A stretch of 64,000 bases of DNA from Hellea sp965224755 (GCA_965224755.1 OZ245061.1:806001-870000), one strand, 5' to 3'. Positions 39,377 to 48,172 are shown, counted from the first letter of the stretch. Numbers and translations: made by a program. The notes: generated by a model not told the origin, from the sequence alone.

Positions 39377-40492
39377 TTGTCATTTCCAAGTTATTTACCT
39401 GATAAACAAAACCTAAGAAGCTTGCTACTATTTTACGATTCCGTCAACACAATAGTTCCCCAAGTTGACCAACCAGCAGTAAGCGAACGTGAGGCAGCGA
39501 AAGAAATTTTGGCCTCACAACAGAAGTTATTGCATTTTATTGACCCATCATATGATAACCTAAATTGGTACGATGAAAGCGTTGCGCAAGAGGCTGTTAC
39601 AAAAGCAATAAAATCAACTGTTGGGAAAAAGTACTACTGTGAATTTGTTAAAAGCATCCCGAAGCACTCCATAGGCGATCCAGCAATAGAGCCGAAAATG
39701 ACCCGCTTGAAGGAACAGTACAATTGGAAACCTATCGCACTAGAAAAATTTCCATATCAATTGTTTGAATTACTTCATGATCAAAATTTGGCGTTCCCGT
39801 TAAACTCCTACATCCATGAACAAAATCCAGTGCTAATAGAGCCAATTATTGCTGATTTGATATTGGGACGTCTCGCTAGAAATGTCGCGGCCAAAGAAGA
39901 ACTCTCAGCTGTTGCACCATTAAAGAGGCAAGTAGAGGCATTTTTACTAAGTAAAAAAATGCCCGATTCTCAGAAGAGATCCCGCCTTATCGCTACGACA
40001 ATTGATGTAGACATTCCTAGAAATTTAGAGTTCCTACCGTTTAAGGAATTTTTGCAAATCAGAAAAGAATTCGCACTCACCCGACAAAAGATTAACTCAC
40101 TATCTCAAACTTTACTGGTTGATCTCGATTTAGACAAAGATCTATCAGTGGATAAGTTTGAACAATTAATCAGAGATCGGTATTCTGATGTATCTAATCA
40201 AATTAGCACCGCGAATGCGCAGTTAAAAATGGAAAAAAATATCAAATTCTGCATCGATCTCATTAGTTCAGTTACTGGGCAACTAGCCTCTTCCTTATCA
40301 AATGATTTGTCGGGTTCAATAGGAGGAACAATAGTATCTCCAGTTCTATCGAGGCTTGGGTTGAAAGTAACAAATAGATTTACTACTCTGGCGATGCCGA
40401 ATGATTTTCAAAAGCAAATTGGAGCGATTAGGAGTAGAATAATGAAAAAAGCACCAAATTATTCTTACCATCAATCAAGTTATAGATTGTAG
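39377..40492 (+). CDS. Orphan protein, possibly DUF6236-like
   Basis: The function is not recognised. The 371-residue protein is AT-rich at DNA level and rich in Lys, Asn and Ser, unlike its neighbours. Its N-terminus (YLPDKQNLRSLLLFYDSVNT then IVPQV) resembles the opening of DUF6236 proteins, in which a short strand is followed by a helix with LLYWDxIxxIVP; this is a memory-based similarity only. The rest is mostly helical with a glycine- and serine-rich hydrophobic segment near 290-320 (ISSVTGQLASSLSNDLSGSI). The start is a TTG at 39377 with a weak AAGAGAT upstream, so the true start is uncertain. It lies between uvrB and a decayed gene and looks acquired. Confidence 0.6.
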   Translation: MSFPSYLPDKQNLRSLLLFYDSVNTIVPQVDQPAVSEREAAKEILASQQKLLHFIDPSYDNLNWYDESVAQEAVTKAIKSTVGKKYYCEFVKSIPKHSIGDPAIEPKMTRLKEQYNWKPIALEKFPYQLFELLHDQNLAFPLNSYIHEQNPVLIEPIIADLILGRLARNVAAKEELSAVAPLKRQVEAFLLSKKMPDSQKRSRLIATTIDVDIPRNLEFLPFKEFLQIRKEFALTRQKINSLSQTLLVDLDLDKDLSVDKFEQLIRDRYSDVSNQISTANAQLKMEKNIKFCIDLISSVTGQLASSLSNDLSGSIGGTIVSPVLSRLGLKVTNRFTTLAMPNDFQKQIGAIRSRIMKKAPNYSYHQSSYRL

Positions 40493-40509
40493 TAAACCTT
40501 ACTCCAAAT

Positions 40510-40737
40510 TTAAACCAACCCCACATCCGTCCCATCGCTTTCCCCTAAAACCGGAAATACAGCCCGTAATTACCTTTAAATTTTGTGTGATGGAGATTGT
40601 GGTGACTGGCGGTGATGATGTGCTTTCCCCACCATCCTTTCCCCCACTTGTCCGAATAGGCTTCCCAGCCGGCGTGGTTAAAGACGGCGTTGATGGTCAT
40701 AATCATGAGCAGCGCCAAAGCTGTGCCGCCTGTTTTC
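40510..40737 (-). pseudogene. Remnant of a fatty-acid hydroxylase/sterol desaturase gene (C-terminal end)
   Basis: Reading leftwards, the frame gives MTINAVFNHAGWEAYSDKWG and then HIITASHHNLHHTKFKGNYG and LYFRF, including the HxxHH-type iron ligand motif of this membrane family. Where the family normally continues FRFWDxxMGTD, the tryptophan codon is a stop (TAG at 40547-40545). GKAMG follows, and then a one-base deletion near 40531 shifts the frame to TDVGLV and a stop. The N-terminal two thirds are missing, cut off at a palindromic element at 40741. The gene is dead. Confidence 0.75.
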
Positions 40738-40740
40738 CCA

Positions 40741-40851
40741 CTGTCATCCCGGCCAAGGCGTGAAACGACGCCGAGCCGGGACTTAACAACAATTATTGTA
40801 CCAAAGGTTAGGTCCCGCATCTGCAACGCTTCACGTTTGTGCGGGATGACA
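40741..40851. repeat. Palindromic intergenic element, TGTCATCCCG type, copy 2
   Basis: CTGTCATCCCGGCC at the left and GCGGGATGACAAA at the right are inverted ends; inner GCCGAGCCGGGAC and GTCCCGC can also pair. Same type as 29513-29617 and 62036-62156. It marks the breakpoint of the decayed hydroxylase gene. Confidence 0.78.
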
Positions 40852-40893
40852 AAAGATAGGAACAGGCTATTTCTTTCCTGTCATTTCGTAATA

Positions 40894-42384
40894 TTAACAG
40901 GGTATATTCGCATCAAACCACTCCGCAAATTCCGCGCGTTCCGCCTGACTCATATGCAAGCCGCATTTTGTTCGTCTCCAGAGGATATCTTCTGCCGTTT
41001 TTGCCCATTCATGCGCTGCGAGATATTTTGCTTCGCGCTCTGTTAGGCCGCCGCCGAATATCTGCCCCATATCTTTTTCGGTGTGAGCCTCACCGATGAC
41101 ATCGTGGATTTTAGAGCCGTAGCTCCGGGCCATACGGCGCAGATTGGCTTTGTCCATCCATACATATTTAGTCTCAAGACCTGCCAAAAACGCGTCAAAA
41201 TCAGCGCCCGCTATATCGCCGCCCGGTAAGCATTTGGTTCCCGTCCACCGTTTTGGCAAATCCGGGAAATGTTTGCGGAGTTTCTTTAAAGCATGTTCGG
41301 AAAGCTCGCGATATGTCGTGATCTTGCCGCCAAAAATCGAGAGTATGGGCGGGGTGTCCGTGTCTTTTAAATCAAAGACATAATCGCGCGTCACGGCCGA
41401 AGCGCTTTGTTTTTTATTATCATAAAGCGGACGCACCCCGGCATAGCTCCAGACAATATCGGCTTTGGTGACGGGTTTTGCGAAATAATCACTGGCCGCA
41501 CCGAGCAGATAATCCGTCTCCTCTTCGGAAATTTCTATCGGCCCGTCCGAGAGTTGATAAGGCGCGTCCGTAGTCCCAATCAGAGTGTAGTCCTGCTCAT
41601 AGGGAATGGCGAAAATAATCCGCCCGTCAGGGTTTTGAAACATATATAGATGCCGCGACGGATAAAGCCGGCGGGTAACAATATGGCTGCCTTTAACAAG
41701 GCGGAGGTGGTCTTCATGTTCTTGGCTCAGCGCCAGTTCAACCAATTCGTCGACGCGAATACCCGAAGCATTGACAATGGCCCGCGCTTTCACGGTTCGA
41801 GTTTTGCCGCTTGGACGCTCTTGCAAAACCGCTTCCCAGATATTGTCTTTATGCGACAAAGCTGTGCATTTGGCGCGGGTCAGGATGTCTGCGCCGTGTT
41901 CCTGCGCGGCCTGTGCATTGGCGATTACCAGCCGCGCATCATCGACGCGGCAATCGGAGAATACAAAGCCGGTTTTAAAACTGTCCTTCAAAACACCCTT
42001 CTCCGGCCCGGTCTGTAGATTGGCAACTTTGGTGCCGGGCAGGGTGCGGCCGCCGCCAATATGGTCATAGAGGAAAAGGCCCAGCCGGAGCATCCATTTC
42101 GGGCGCAGGCTTTTGTGATGCGGCAAGACAATACGCAGCGGGCTGACCAGATGCGGGGCGATACGCATCAGGGTCTCGCGCTCTTGCAGCGCCTCGCGCA
42201 CCAGCCGAAACTCGCCATATTCAAGATAGCGCAACCCGCCGTGAATCAGCTTTGAGGATTTTGACGAGGTGCCGCTGGCCAGATCGTTCTTCTCGCAGAG
42301 CAGAACTTTTAACCCGCGCCCGGCGGCATCGCGCGCAATCCCGGCTCCGTTAATCCCGCCGCCAATAATCAGTAGATCATACAT
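40894..42384 (-). CDS. glpD: Glycerol-3-phosphate dehydrogenase (aerobic, FAD)
   Basis: Oxidises glycerol-3-phosphate to dihydroxyacetone phosphate at the membrane and feeds electrons to quinone. The 496-residue protein opens with the FAD-binding motif DLLIIGGGINGAGIARDAAG, then ASGTSSKSSKLIHGGLRYLE, the typical GlpD segment, LIGTTDAPY, SYAGVRPLYDNKK and ILSIFGGKITTYRELSEHAL. The C-terminal helical domain ends near KCGLHMSQAERAEF. It diverges from glpK, so glycerol catabolism is encoded on both sides of a 215-bp gap; glpF is not seen. Confidence 0.95.
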   Translation of the reverse strand: MYDLLIIGGGINGAGIARDAAGRGLKVLLCEKNDLASGTSSKSSKLIHGGLRYLEYGEFRLVREALQERETLMRIAPHLVSPLRIVLPHHKSLRPKWMLRLGLFLYDHIGGGRTLPGTKVANLQTGPEKGVLKDSFKTGFVFSDCRVDDARLVIANAQAAQEHGADILTRAKCTALSHKDNIWEAVLQERPSGKTRTVKARAIVNASGIRVDELVELALSQEHEDHLRLVKGSHIVTRRLYPSRHLYMFQNPDGRIIFAIPYEQDYTLIGTTDAPYQLSDGPIEISEEETDYLLGAASDYFAKPVTKADIVWSYAGVRPLYDNKKQSASAVTRDYVFDLKDTDTPPILSIFGGKITTYRELSEHALKKLRKHFPDLPKRWTGTKCLPGGDIAGADFDAFLAGLETKYVWMDKANLRRMARSYGSKIHDVIGEAHTEKDMGQIFGGGLTEREAKYLAAHEWAKTAEDILWRRTKCGLHMSQAERAEFAEWFDANIPC

Positions 42385-42415
42385 AGGCCGTGTCTAACAG
42401 ATTTACCCGACCCGA

Positions 42416-42436
42416 CCAGTAACAAATTGACCCGCA
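42416..42436 (+). repeat. 21-bp direct repeat, left copy
   Basis: CCAGTAACAAATTGACCCGC plus A occurs here and again at 42553-42573, flanking the palindromic element in the glpD/glpK gap. Weaker similarity (GATTTACCCG / GATTACTTCCCCG) extends to the left of both copies. Confidence 0.85.
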
Positions 42437-42454
42437 ATAAAGAGGCCCCTTTCC

Positions 42455-42534
42455 CTGTTCCTCGCCCCCGCGCGGGGACCTCCTTGTAATTGGGCGCTCT
42501 ATTGCGGGAGGTCCCCGGTCAAGCCGGGGAACAA
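42455..42534. repeat. Palindromic intergenic element, GTCCCC type, copy 3
   Basis: CTGTTCCTCGCCCCCGCGCG and GGACCTCC at the left answer GGAGGTCCCCGGTCAAGCCG and GGGAACA at the right. The right arm is identical to that of copy 2 (26611-26694) over GGTCCCCGGTCAAGCCGGGG. It is flanked by a 21-bp direct repeat. Confidence 0.82.
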
Positions 42535-42552
42535 GGAAGATTACTTCCCCGG

Positions 42553-42573
42553 CCAGTAACAAATTGACCCGCA
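42553..42573 (+). repeat. 21-bp direct repeat, right copy
   Basis: Identical to 42416-42436. It lies 26 bp before the glpK start codon, so one copy may belong to the glpK promoter or operator and the other be a duplicate. Confidence 0.85.
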
Positions 42574-42599
42574 TTCACGGAACACTCTAAGGTAAGCAC

Positions 42600-44081
42600 A
42601 TGAGCCAAGTTATTCTCTCCATTGACCAAGGCACGACCAGCTCGCGCACGCTTGTGTTTTCGCCGGGCGGCGATGTTCTTTTTACCGCGCAGGAAGAGTT
42701 CCCGCAGATTTACCCCGCCGATGGCTGGGTCGAGCATGATCCCGAAGCGATTTGGGAGACGACGCTGACGACATTGCGCAAGGCTTACCGTTTTGTGCGC
42801 GAGAGTAAGGCCGATATTCTTGGCCTCGGCATTACTAATCAGCGCGAGACCACTTTGATTTGGGATCGCAAGACGGGCCAGCCGATTTATAACGCTATTG
42901 TCTGGCAAGACCGGCGCACGGCGGAGACCTGCCGCGAGATTAAAGCCCGTTATGACGAGGATAAGCTCCGCGCTAAGACGGGCTTATTGCTCGACCCTTA
43001 TTTTAGCGCGACCAAAGCTGCTTGGATATTAGACCATGTTGAGTATGCTAGAGCTAAAGCGCAAAACGGAGAGCTCGCTTTTGGCACGGTCGATAGTTTC
43101 CTGATCTGGCGACTCACAGGCGGCAAGGTTCACGCGACGGACGCCACCAATGCCAGCCGCACCAACCTGTTTAATATTCATACCCAAGATTGGGATGAAG
43201 AGCTGTTGCGGCTCTTTGATGTCCCTGTTTCCGTCTTGCCCGAGGTCAAAGATTGCGCTGATAATTACGGCATGACCGATGCCGACCTGCTCGGCGAGTC
43301 CATTCCTATCCTCGGCGTGGCCGGCGATCAACAAGCCGCCGCCATCGGGCAAGGCTGCTTTGCTAAAGGCGATATTAAAAGCACTTACGGCACGGGCTGT
43401 TTCGTTATCCTCAATACGGGCGGCGACTGTATAGACTCCAAGAACCGCTTGCTCTCTACGGTCTGTTACCGCCTGAACGGCAAAACCACTTATGCGCTCG
43501 AAGGCTCTATTTTTATCGCCGGGGCCGCCGTGCAATGGCTGCGTGATGGTCTTGGGATTATTAAAGATGCCGCCGAGACCGAGGCCCTATGCGAAGGGCA
43601 AAGCAGCAATAAAGGCGTTTATCTTGTCCCCGCCTTCACCGGGCTCGGCGCGCCGCATTGGGACCCTGATGCAAGAGGCGCGATTTTTGGCATAACCCGC
43701 GATACGGGCCGCGCCGAGATTGCCCGCGCGGCAGTGGAGAGCGTTGTCTACCAGACGTATGATTTATTCAAAGCTATGAGCGATGACGGCGTAAGCCCAA
43801 CGAGCCTGCGCGTCGATGGCGGCATGGTGCATAATAGCTGGATGGTGCAGCATCTATCCAATGTGCTGAACATCCCCGTCGAGCGCCCGAAAGTGCTGGA
43901 AACGACGGCGCTGGGAGCTGCTTATCTGGTTGGGCTTCAAGCTGGGCTTTACGGCTCTCTGGAAGATGTGACCGCCAATTGGCAGCGCGATAAACATTTT
44001 GCCCCCCATATGGACGAGGAGACTCGCGGCGGCCTGCTCAAAGGCTGGAACGCCGTCGTTCAAAAAGTCCTCACAACATGA
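42600..44081 (+). CDS. glpK: Glycerol kinase
   Basis: Phosphorylates glycerol to glycerol-3-phosphate, the substrate of GlpD encoded divergently. The 493-residue FGGY kinase shows ILSIDQGTTSSRTLVFSPGG, GITNQRETTLIWDRKTGQPI, NAIVWQDRRTAETC with the glycerol-contacting residues, GDQQAAAIGQGCFAKGDIKS, YGTGCF and LRVDGGMVHNSWMVQHLSNV. All motifs are complete. AAGGT is the ribosome binding site. Confidence 0.96.
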   Translation: MSQVILSIDQGTTSSRTLVFSPGGDVLFTAQEEFPQIYPADGWVEHDPEAIWETTLTTLRKAYRFVRESKADILGLGITNQRETTLIWDRKTGQPIYNAIVWQDRRTAETCREIKARYDEDKLRAKTGLLLDPYFSATKAAWILDHVEYARAKAQNGELAFGTVDSFLIWRLTGGKVHATDATNASRTNLFNIHTQDWDEELLRLFDVPVSVLPEVKDCADNYGMTDADLLGESIPILGVAGDQQAAAIGQGCFAKGDIKSTYGTGCFVILNTGGDCIDSKNRLLSTVCYRLNGKTTYALEGSIFIAGAAVQWLRDGLGIIKDAAETEALCEGQSSNKGVYLVPAFTGLGAPHWDPDARGAIFGITRDTGRAEIARAAVESVVYQTYDLFKAMSDDGVSPTSLRVDGGMVHNSWMVQHLSNVLNIPVERPKVLETTALGAAYLVGLQAGLYGSLEDVTANWQRDKHFAPHMDEETRGGLLKGWNAVVQKVLTT

Positions 44082-44147
44082 CATTTCAGGCTTTGCGGAC
44101 GCAACAACCCGCGCTATAGACCCCGCTCGAACCGTGCTCAAACCCTT

Positions 44148-44225
44148 GGGGGGATAGCTCAATTTGGTTAGAGCCCCCCGCTCATAACGGGGTGGTTGGG
44201 GGTTCAAGTCCCTCTCCCCCTACCA
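44148..44225 (+). tRNA. tRNA with CAT anticodon (elongator tRNA-Met or lysidine-type tRNA-Ile2)
   Basis: A full cloverleaf is seen: acceptor GGGGGGA with TCCCCCT (one G-U pair at 1-72), D arm GCTC/GAGC, anticodon stem CCCCG/CGGGG with loop CTCATAA (anticodon CAT), five-base variable loop, T arm with TTCAAGT, A73 and an encoded CCA. Methionine and isoleucine-2 tRNAs share this anticodon; the standard initiator features (C1-A72 mismatch, three GC pairs before the loop) are not all present, so it is not the initiator. Confidence 0.93.
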
Positions 44226-44350
44226 TATCACCGGATGTTTATATTTTCCAACTTAACAGGTTCTGAACCTTGCCCATGGCTTTGAATATCCTTCGTTGAC
44301 TTAGCCGCGCTCCCCGCTAATTTACGCGCTTGTAAGAAAGGACTTCCTCA

Positions 44351-44740
44351 ATGGCTTCTGGCTGGAATGATAAGCGCCCTCTGTCGCCGCATTTGCAAAT
44401 CTGGCGCTGGCATCCGGCGATGCTCAGCTCAATCTTGCACCGCGCCTGCACGATTATCAGCTATGCTGTGTTGATTAAAATTAGTTTGGTGCTCCTGATT
44501 CTAGCGCTGACCGGCAAATTACCATTTGAGGCCCTTATCTTCAGTCCGCTTGGCGCCGCCGCTCTGTTCATTGGCATGTTTGCCTTGGTTTTTATGGCGC
44601 TCGCCCAATTGCGTCACTTGATTTGGGATCGCGGGGCGATGATGGACCCTGACACGAATAATTGGCTGTCTTATGCTATGATTGTTTTGGCGCTCATAAT
44701 TGCGGCCATCGTTACATTTATTGCGGTCGGGAGGTTCTAG
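44351..44740 (+). CDS. sdhC: Succinate dehydrogenase cytochrome b556 subunit
   Basis: Membrane anchor of complex II that binds heme b and quinone. The 129-residue protein begins with the SdhC signature RPLSPHLQIWRWHPAMLSSI and has three membrane segments (about 37-55, 65-90 and 108-127). HLIWDRG after the second segment holds the probable heme histidine. sdhD starts on the last base of its stop codon. Confidence 0.93.
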   Translation: MASGWNDKRPLSPHLQIWRWHPAMLSSILHRACTIISYAVLIKISLVLLILALTGKLPFEALIFSPLGAAALFIGMFALVFMALAQLRHLIWDRGAMMDPDTNNWLSYAMIVLALIIAAIVTFIAVGRF

Positions 44741-45078
44741 TGGCACATGGAAACGGCACAAAGCACCACCGACTCAAAGGCGCGGCCGGCTTGGTTATGA
44801 TCGCCACATTGCCGCTAACGGTGATTTTATTTATGGGAAGCGGCGTACACGGATTGACGGGTATGCTGGCCTGGATTGACGGCCCTATAGGAATCGCCAA
44901 CACACTGGTTTTCTTCACAGCGGCTCTCTGGTATTGTAAATTAGAATTTGACGAAGTGGTGATGGACTATTTCGATGGCGGAGTACGCTCTTTTGGCCTG
45001 ACCGCTAATAAAATTATCGCCTTTCTGGCTTGGGCAGCCGCAGTTTACGCAATCATCAAACTCGTATTTTTAGGATAG
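44740..45078 (+). CDS. sdhD: Succinate dehydrogenase hydrophobic membrane anchor subunit
   Basis: Second membrane anchor of complex II. Starting at the GTG at 44740, which overlaps the sdhC stop and has GGGAGG upstream, the 112-residue protein has three membrane segments (about 17-38, 46-65 and 90-110). It carries the SdhD features HHRLKGAAGLVMIATLP and GHGLTGM-like VHGLTGMLAWIDGPIG, with DEVVMDYF before the third segment. A longer upstream frame inside sdhC is not real. Confidence 0.9.
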   Translation: MAHGNGTKHHRLKGAAGLVMIATLPLTVILFMGSGVHGLTGMLAWIDGPIGIANTLVFFTAALWYCKLEFDEVVMDYFDGGVRSFGLTANKIIAFLAWAAAVYAIIKLVFLG

Positions 45079-45084
45079 CGACCC

Positions 45085-46869
45085 ATGACACAATGGATTG
45101 ATCATACATATGATGTTGTTGTTGTGGGCGCCGGGGGCTCCGGCCTTCGCGCGGCTCTGGGCGCGGCGCAAGAAGGGCTGAAAACCGCCTGCGTGACCAA
45201 AGTCTTCCCGACGCGCAGCCATACTGTGGCCGCCCAAGGCGGCATTGCCGCATCCCTCGGCAATATGAGTCCGGATGATTGGCGCTGGCATATGTATGAT
45301 ACGGTTAAAGGCTCCGACTGGCTCGGCGATCAAGATTCTATCGAATATCTTTGCCGCGAAGCGCCCAAGGCGGTTTATGAGCTTGAGCATTGGGGCATGC
45401 CGTTTTCGCGCACAGATGACGGCAAGATTTATCAGCGCCCCTTTGGCGGCATGATGCAAAATATGGGCGCAGGCCCCGAAGCCCAGCGCACTTGCGCGGC
45501 GGCTGACCGCACAGGCCATGCTATGCTGCATACGCTTTACGGCCAAAGCCTGCGCCATGACGCGGAGTTCTTTATCGAATATTTCGCGCTGGATTTGATT
45601 ATGGAGAACGGCGTTTGCCGAGGGCTGACAGCTTGGAAGCTTGATGACGGCACATTGCACCGTTTCCGGGCGCAAACCGTTATTCTGGCGACAGGCGGCT
45701 ATGGCCGCGCCTTCTTCTCTTGCACCTCGGCCCATACCTGTACGGGCGACGGCAATGCCATGGTGCTGCGCGCAGGACTGCCTTTGCAAGATATGGAATT
45801 TGTGCAATTTCATCCCACAGGCATTTACGGCGCTGGCTGCCTGATTACTGAAGGCTCGCGCGGCGAGGGCGGTTATCTGACCAATTCCGAGGGCGAGCGT
45901 TTTATGGAACGCTACGCCCCCTCAGCTAAAGACCTCGCTTCGCGCGATGTTGTTTCCCGCGCTATGACCATTGAAATTCGCGAAGGCCGAGGCGTTGGGC
46001 CGGAGAAAGATCACATCTATTTACATCTGGACCATCTCGATCCTAAAATCCTGGCCGAACGTCTTCCCGGCATTTCTGAAACCGCCATGATTTTTTCAGG
46101 TGTGGACGTGACCAAAGACCCAATTCCTGTTCTGCCGACCTGCCATTATAATATGGGCGGCATCCCGACCAACTTCCACGGCGAAGTCGTGACGCTGAAA
46201 GGCAAGAACCCCGACGCCGTTGTCAAAGGCTTGATGGCGGTTGGCGAAGCGGCCTGTGTTTCCGTTCACGGGGCTAACCGTCTTGGGTCTAATAGCTTGA
46301 TTGACCTCGTCGTCTTTGGCCGCGCGGCGGGTCTGCGCCTCGGCGAAACATTGACCGCAAATGCCGAGCAGAAGCCTCTGGCAGCAGATGCTGGCGAAGC
46401 CTCCATCGCCAGACTTGAGAAGTTTAGAAACTCCGAGGGCGGCACGAAAACCGCGGCCTTACGTCTTAAATTGCAAAAATCCATGCAGGAACATTGCGCG
46501 GTGTTTCGCACGGATGAGAGCCTGAATGAAGGTGTCCAAAAAGTCAGCACAGTCGCCGGCGAAATGGCGGATATCGAAGTTTATGACAAGAGCATGATCT
46601 GGAATACGGACCTCATGGAAGCCTTGGAACTCGATAACCTCCTCGGGAATGCCTCGGTCACGATTAACGGCGCGGCTAACCGCAAAGAATCGCGCGGCGC
46701 ACATGCCCATGAAGACTATCCCGACCGAAATGACAAGACATGGATGAAACATACTTTGGCATGGTATGACGGCGATAAAAACAAAGTAAAAATTAATTAC
46801 CGTCCCGTCCATGATTATACCATGACCGACGAGATCGAGTACATTAAACCCAAAAAACGGGTTTACTGA
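45085..46869 (+). CDS. sdhA: Succinate dehydrogenase flavoprotein subunit
   Basis: Oxidises succinate to fumarate with covalently bound FAD. The 594-residue protein shows YDVVVVGAGGSGLRAALGAA, then TRSHTVAAQGGIAASLGN with the histidine that binds FAD, GYGRAFFSCTSAHTCTGDGN, FVQFHPTGIYGAGCLITEGS, PTCHYNMGGIPTNFHG and RLGSNSLIDLVVFGRAAG. All active-site motifs are kept. It starts 7 bp after sdhD. The iron-sulphur gene sdhB, which normally follows, is missing from the window. Confidence 0.97.
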   Translation: MTQWIDHTYDVVVVGAGGSGLRAALGAAQEGLKTACVTKVFPTRSHTVAAQGGIAASLGNMSPDDWRWHMYDTVKGSDWLGDQDSIEYLCREAPKAVYELEHWGMPFSRTDDGKIYQRPFGGMMQNMGAGPEAQRTCAAADRTGHAMLHTLYGQSLRHDAEFFIEYFALDLIMENGVCRGLTAWKLDDGTLHRFRAQTVILATGGYGRAFFSCTSAHTCTGDGNAMVLRAGLPLQDMEFVQFHPTGIYGAGCLITEGSRGEGGYLTNSEGERFMERYAPSAKDLASRDVVSRAMTIEIREGRGVGPEKDHIYLHLDHLDPKILAERLPGISETAMIFSGVDVTKDPIPVLPTCHYNMGGIPTNFHGEVVTLKGKNPDAVVKGLMAVGEAACVSVHGANRLGSNSLIDLVVFGRAAGLRLGETLTANAEQKPLAADAGEASIARLEKFRNSEGGTKTAALRLKLQKSMQEHCAVFRTDESLNEGVQKVSTVAGEMADIEVYDKSMIWNTDLMEALELDNLLGNASVTINGAANRKESRGAHAHEDYPDRNDKTWMKHTLAWYDGDKNKVKINYRPVHDYTMTDEIEYIKPKKRVY

Positions 46870-46876
46870 TTTTCCA

Positions 46877-48103
46877 ATGAAAACCGTCATGTTTCTATTA
46901 GCTCAAGCTGGCTTGATAAGTAGCTTTGTGTTGGGCGGGTGTTCACCTGCGCCCAAAGTGGATGCCGCTAAGGATATTGCCGAAACCCCTGCCGCTCAGC
47001 CAAGACAAGGCAAAGCCGCCGATAAAAACAAGGCCCGCATCTTTGTGACAATTTCCTGTCACCGCGGCAATCTACCGGGACAAAACGTGTCTATCATGCC
47101 GATCAAGGCCAAGATTATGATTGCGGATGAGGCCTACGCGGAAATCTTTACCGAGCGGCTCATGTATAATCTCAAAAACGATATTGACGAAGATATTGAA
47201 CTTGAAGCCATGGGCAACAAAGACGGCCATGCCAGTATAACTTTATTGACGGACGGGAAAGTACGCGCGGCGATACTCCCTGATGATGAGCGCTTGGTTA
47301 TGGTGCCCAACACGCTTTCTAATTATGAATGGGCGCGGCTTGATTTGCAAAATGGCAAGACGGCGAAATTTAACTATGTAATGACGCAAGCCTATTGCGA
47401 CAAAGACCGGGGCACTCGCAGCATTGATCCTATATCCTACAATATTCAAATCATGGGGTTTTCGCCCGATTATGGCTCGACCACCTCTGCCGGATTTGGC
47501 GTTGATAAACAATTTTACGCTCGCGCAAATTCGGGAGGAGCGTTTAAATTTTACCCTAATTACGGAGCTAATTTGAACGGCGAGAAATCCGGCGTGTATA
47601 TGGACGCGCAGATTTCCTCTATGCTGATTAATAATGTGCAAAGCAAAAAGCGCATTAAGCGGGTTTGCAGCACGCGCGCAGATAGTCTCGACGTTACCAT
47701 AAAAACCGATGGAGCTTTGGGGATTAAAAGCTATTCGGGAACGATTGGCGGCAATGCCGTCCAATGCGAGGAAAGTTACTTGACCCATTACCCCTTTACT
47801 TATGTGCGGGCCGGTGATGATGTTAATCACACTGCATCGGAGCGCTATGTACGCCATGTTGATAGTCATAATACGCGGCAACGCTCTAATTGCCCGGTCG
47901 ATAAATTAGCCAAAATTGACAGTCCGCCGATCTCTTATCCGGGCGCCTGTTTGGAGAGCGTTATTATTCACACCAATATATTTGAAGCGACGCCCAACAG
48001 CGGCGTCTTTCCATGGGGCAAGCTGCATAAATTCTCTTACCGTTTTGACCTGACCAAACCCGAAGAGGTCAAAGGCAAAGTCCCGCCAACGCTGTTGGAG
48101 TAA
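46877..48103 (+). CDS. Large lipoprotein of unknown function
   Basis: The 408-residue protein has a lipoprotein signal (LISSFVLGGCSPAPK), a basic linker, and then a long beta-rich mature part with at least six cysteines (TISCHRGN, AYCDKDRG, RVCSTRAD, VQCEES, NCPVD, PGACLES), spaced as for disulphides. The family was not recognised. It starts 8 bp after sdhA where sdhB would be expected, but has no iron-sulphur ligand pattern (CxxCxxC) and cannot replace SdhB. It might be co-transcribed with sdhCDA by chance. Confidence 0.7.
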   Translation: MKTVMFLLAQAGLISSFVLGGCSPAPKVDAAKDIAETPAAQPRQGKAADKNKARIFVTISCHRGNLPGQNVSIMPIKAKIMIADEAYAEIFTERLMYNLKNDIDEDIELEAMGNKDGHASITLLTDGKVRAAILPDDERLVMVPNTLSNYEWARLDLQNGKTAKFNYVMTQAYCDKDRGTRSIDPISYNIQIMGFSPDYGSTTSAGFGVDKQFYARANSGGAFKFYPNYGANLNGEKSGVYMDAQISSMLINNVQSKKRIKRVCSTRADSLDVTIKTDGALGIKSYSGTIGGNAVQCEESYLTHYPFTYVRAGDDVNHTASERYVRHVDSHNTRQRSNCPVDKLAKIDSPPISYPGACLESVIIHTNIFEATPNSGVFPWGKLHKFSYRFDLTKPEEVKGKVPPTLLE

Positions 48104-48123
48104 TAGCCATGCTGCGCAGTAAG

Positions 48124-48172
48124 TGTCTGGCATTAGCGCTTATGAAACAGATTTAAGCCTAGCTAGGGAGAG
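48124..48172 (-). repeat. Dispersed 49-bp repeat, inverted copy
   Basis: Read on the minus strand, this segment contains GCTTAAATCTGTTTCATAAG and CGCTAATGCCAGA, matching the copies at 49487-49535 and 58131-58179. It lies between the unknown lipoprotein gene and trmD. The rest of the 194-bp gap shows no gene. Confidence 0.65.

Noticed and set aside
45070..45813. 247-residue minus-strand frame opposite sdhA
   Set aside because: Shadow of the conserved sdhA coding sequence.
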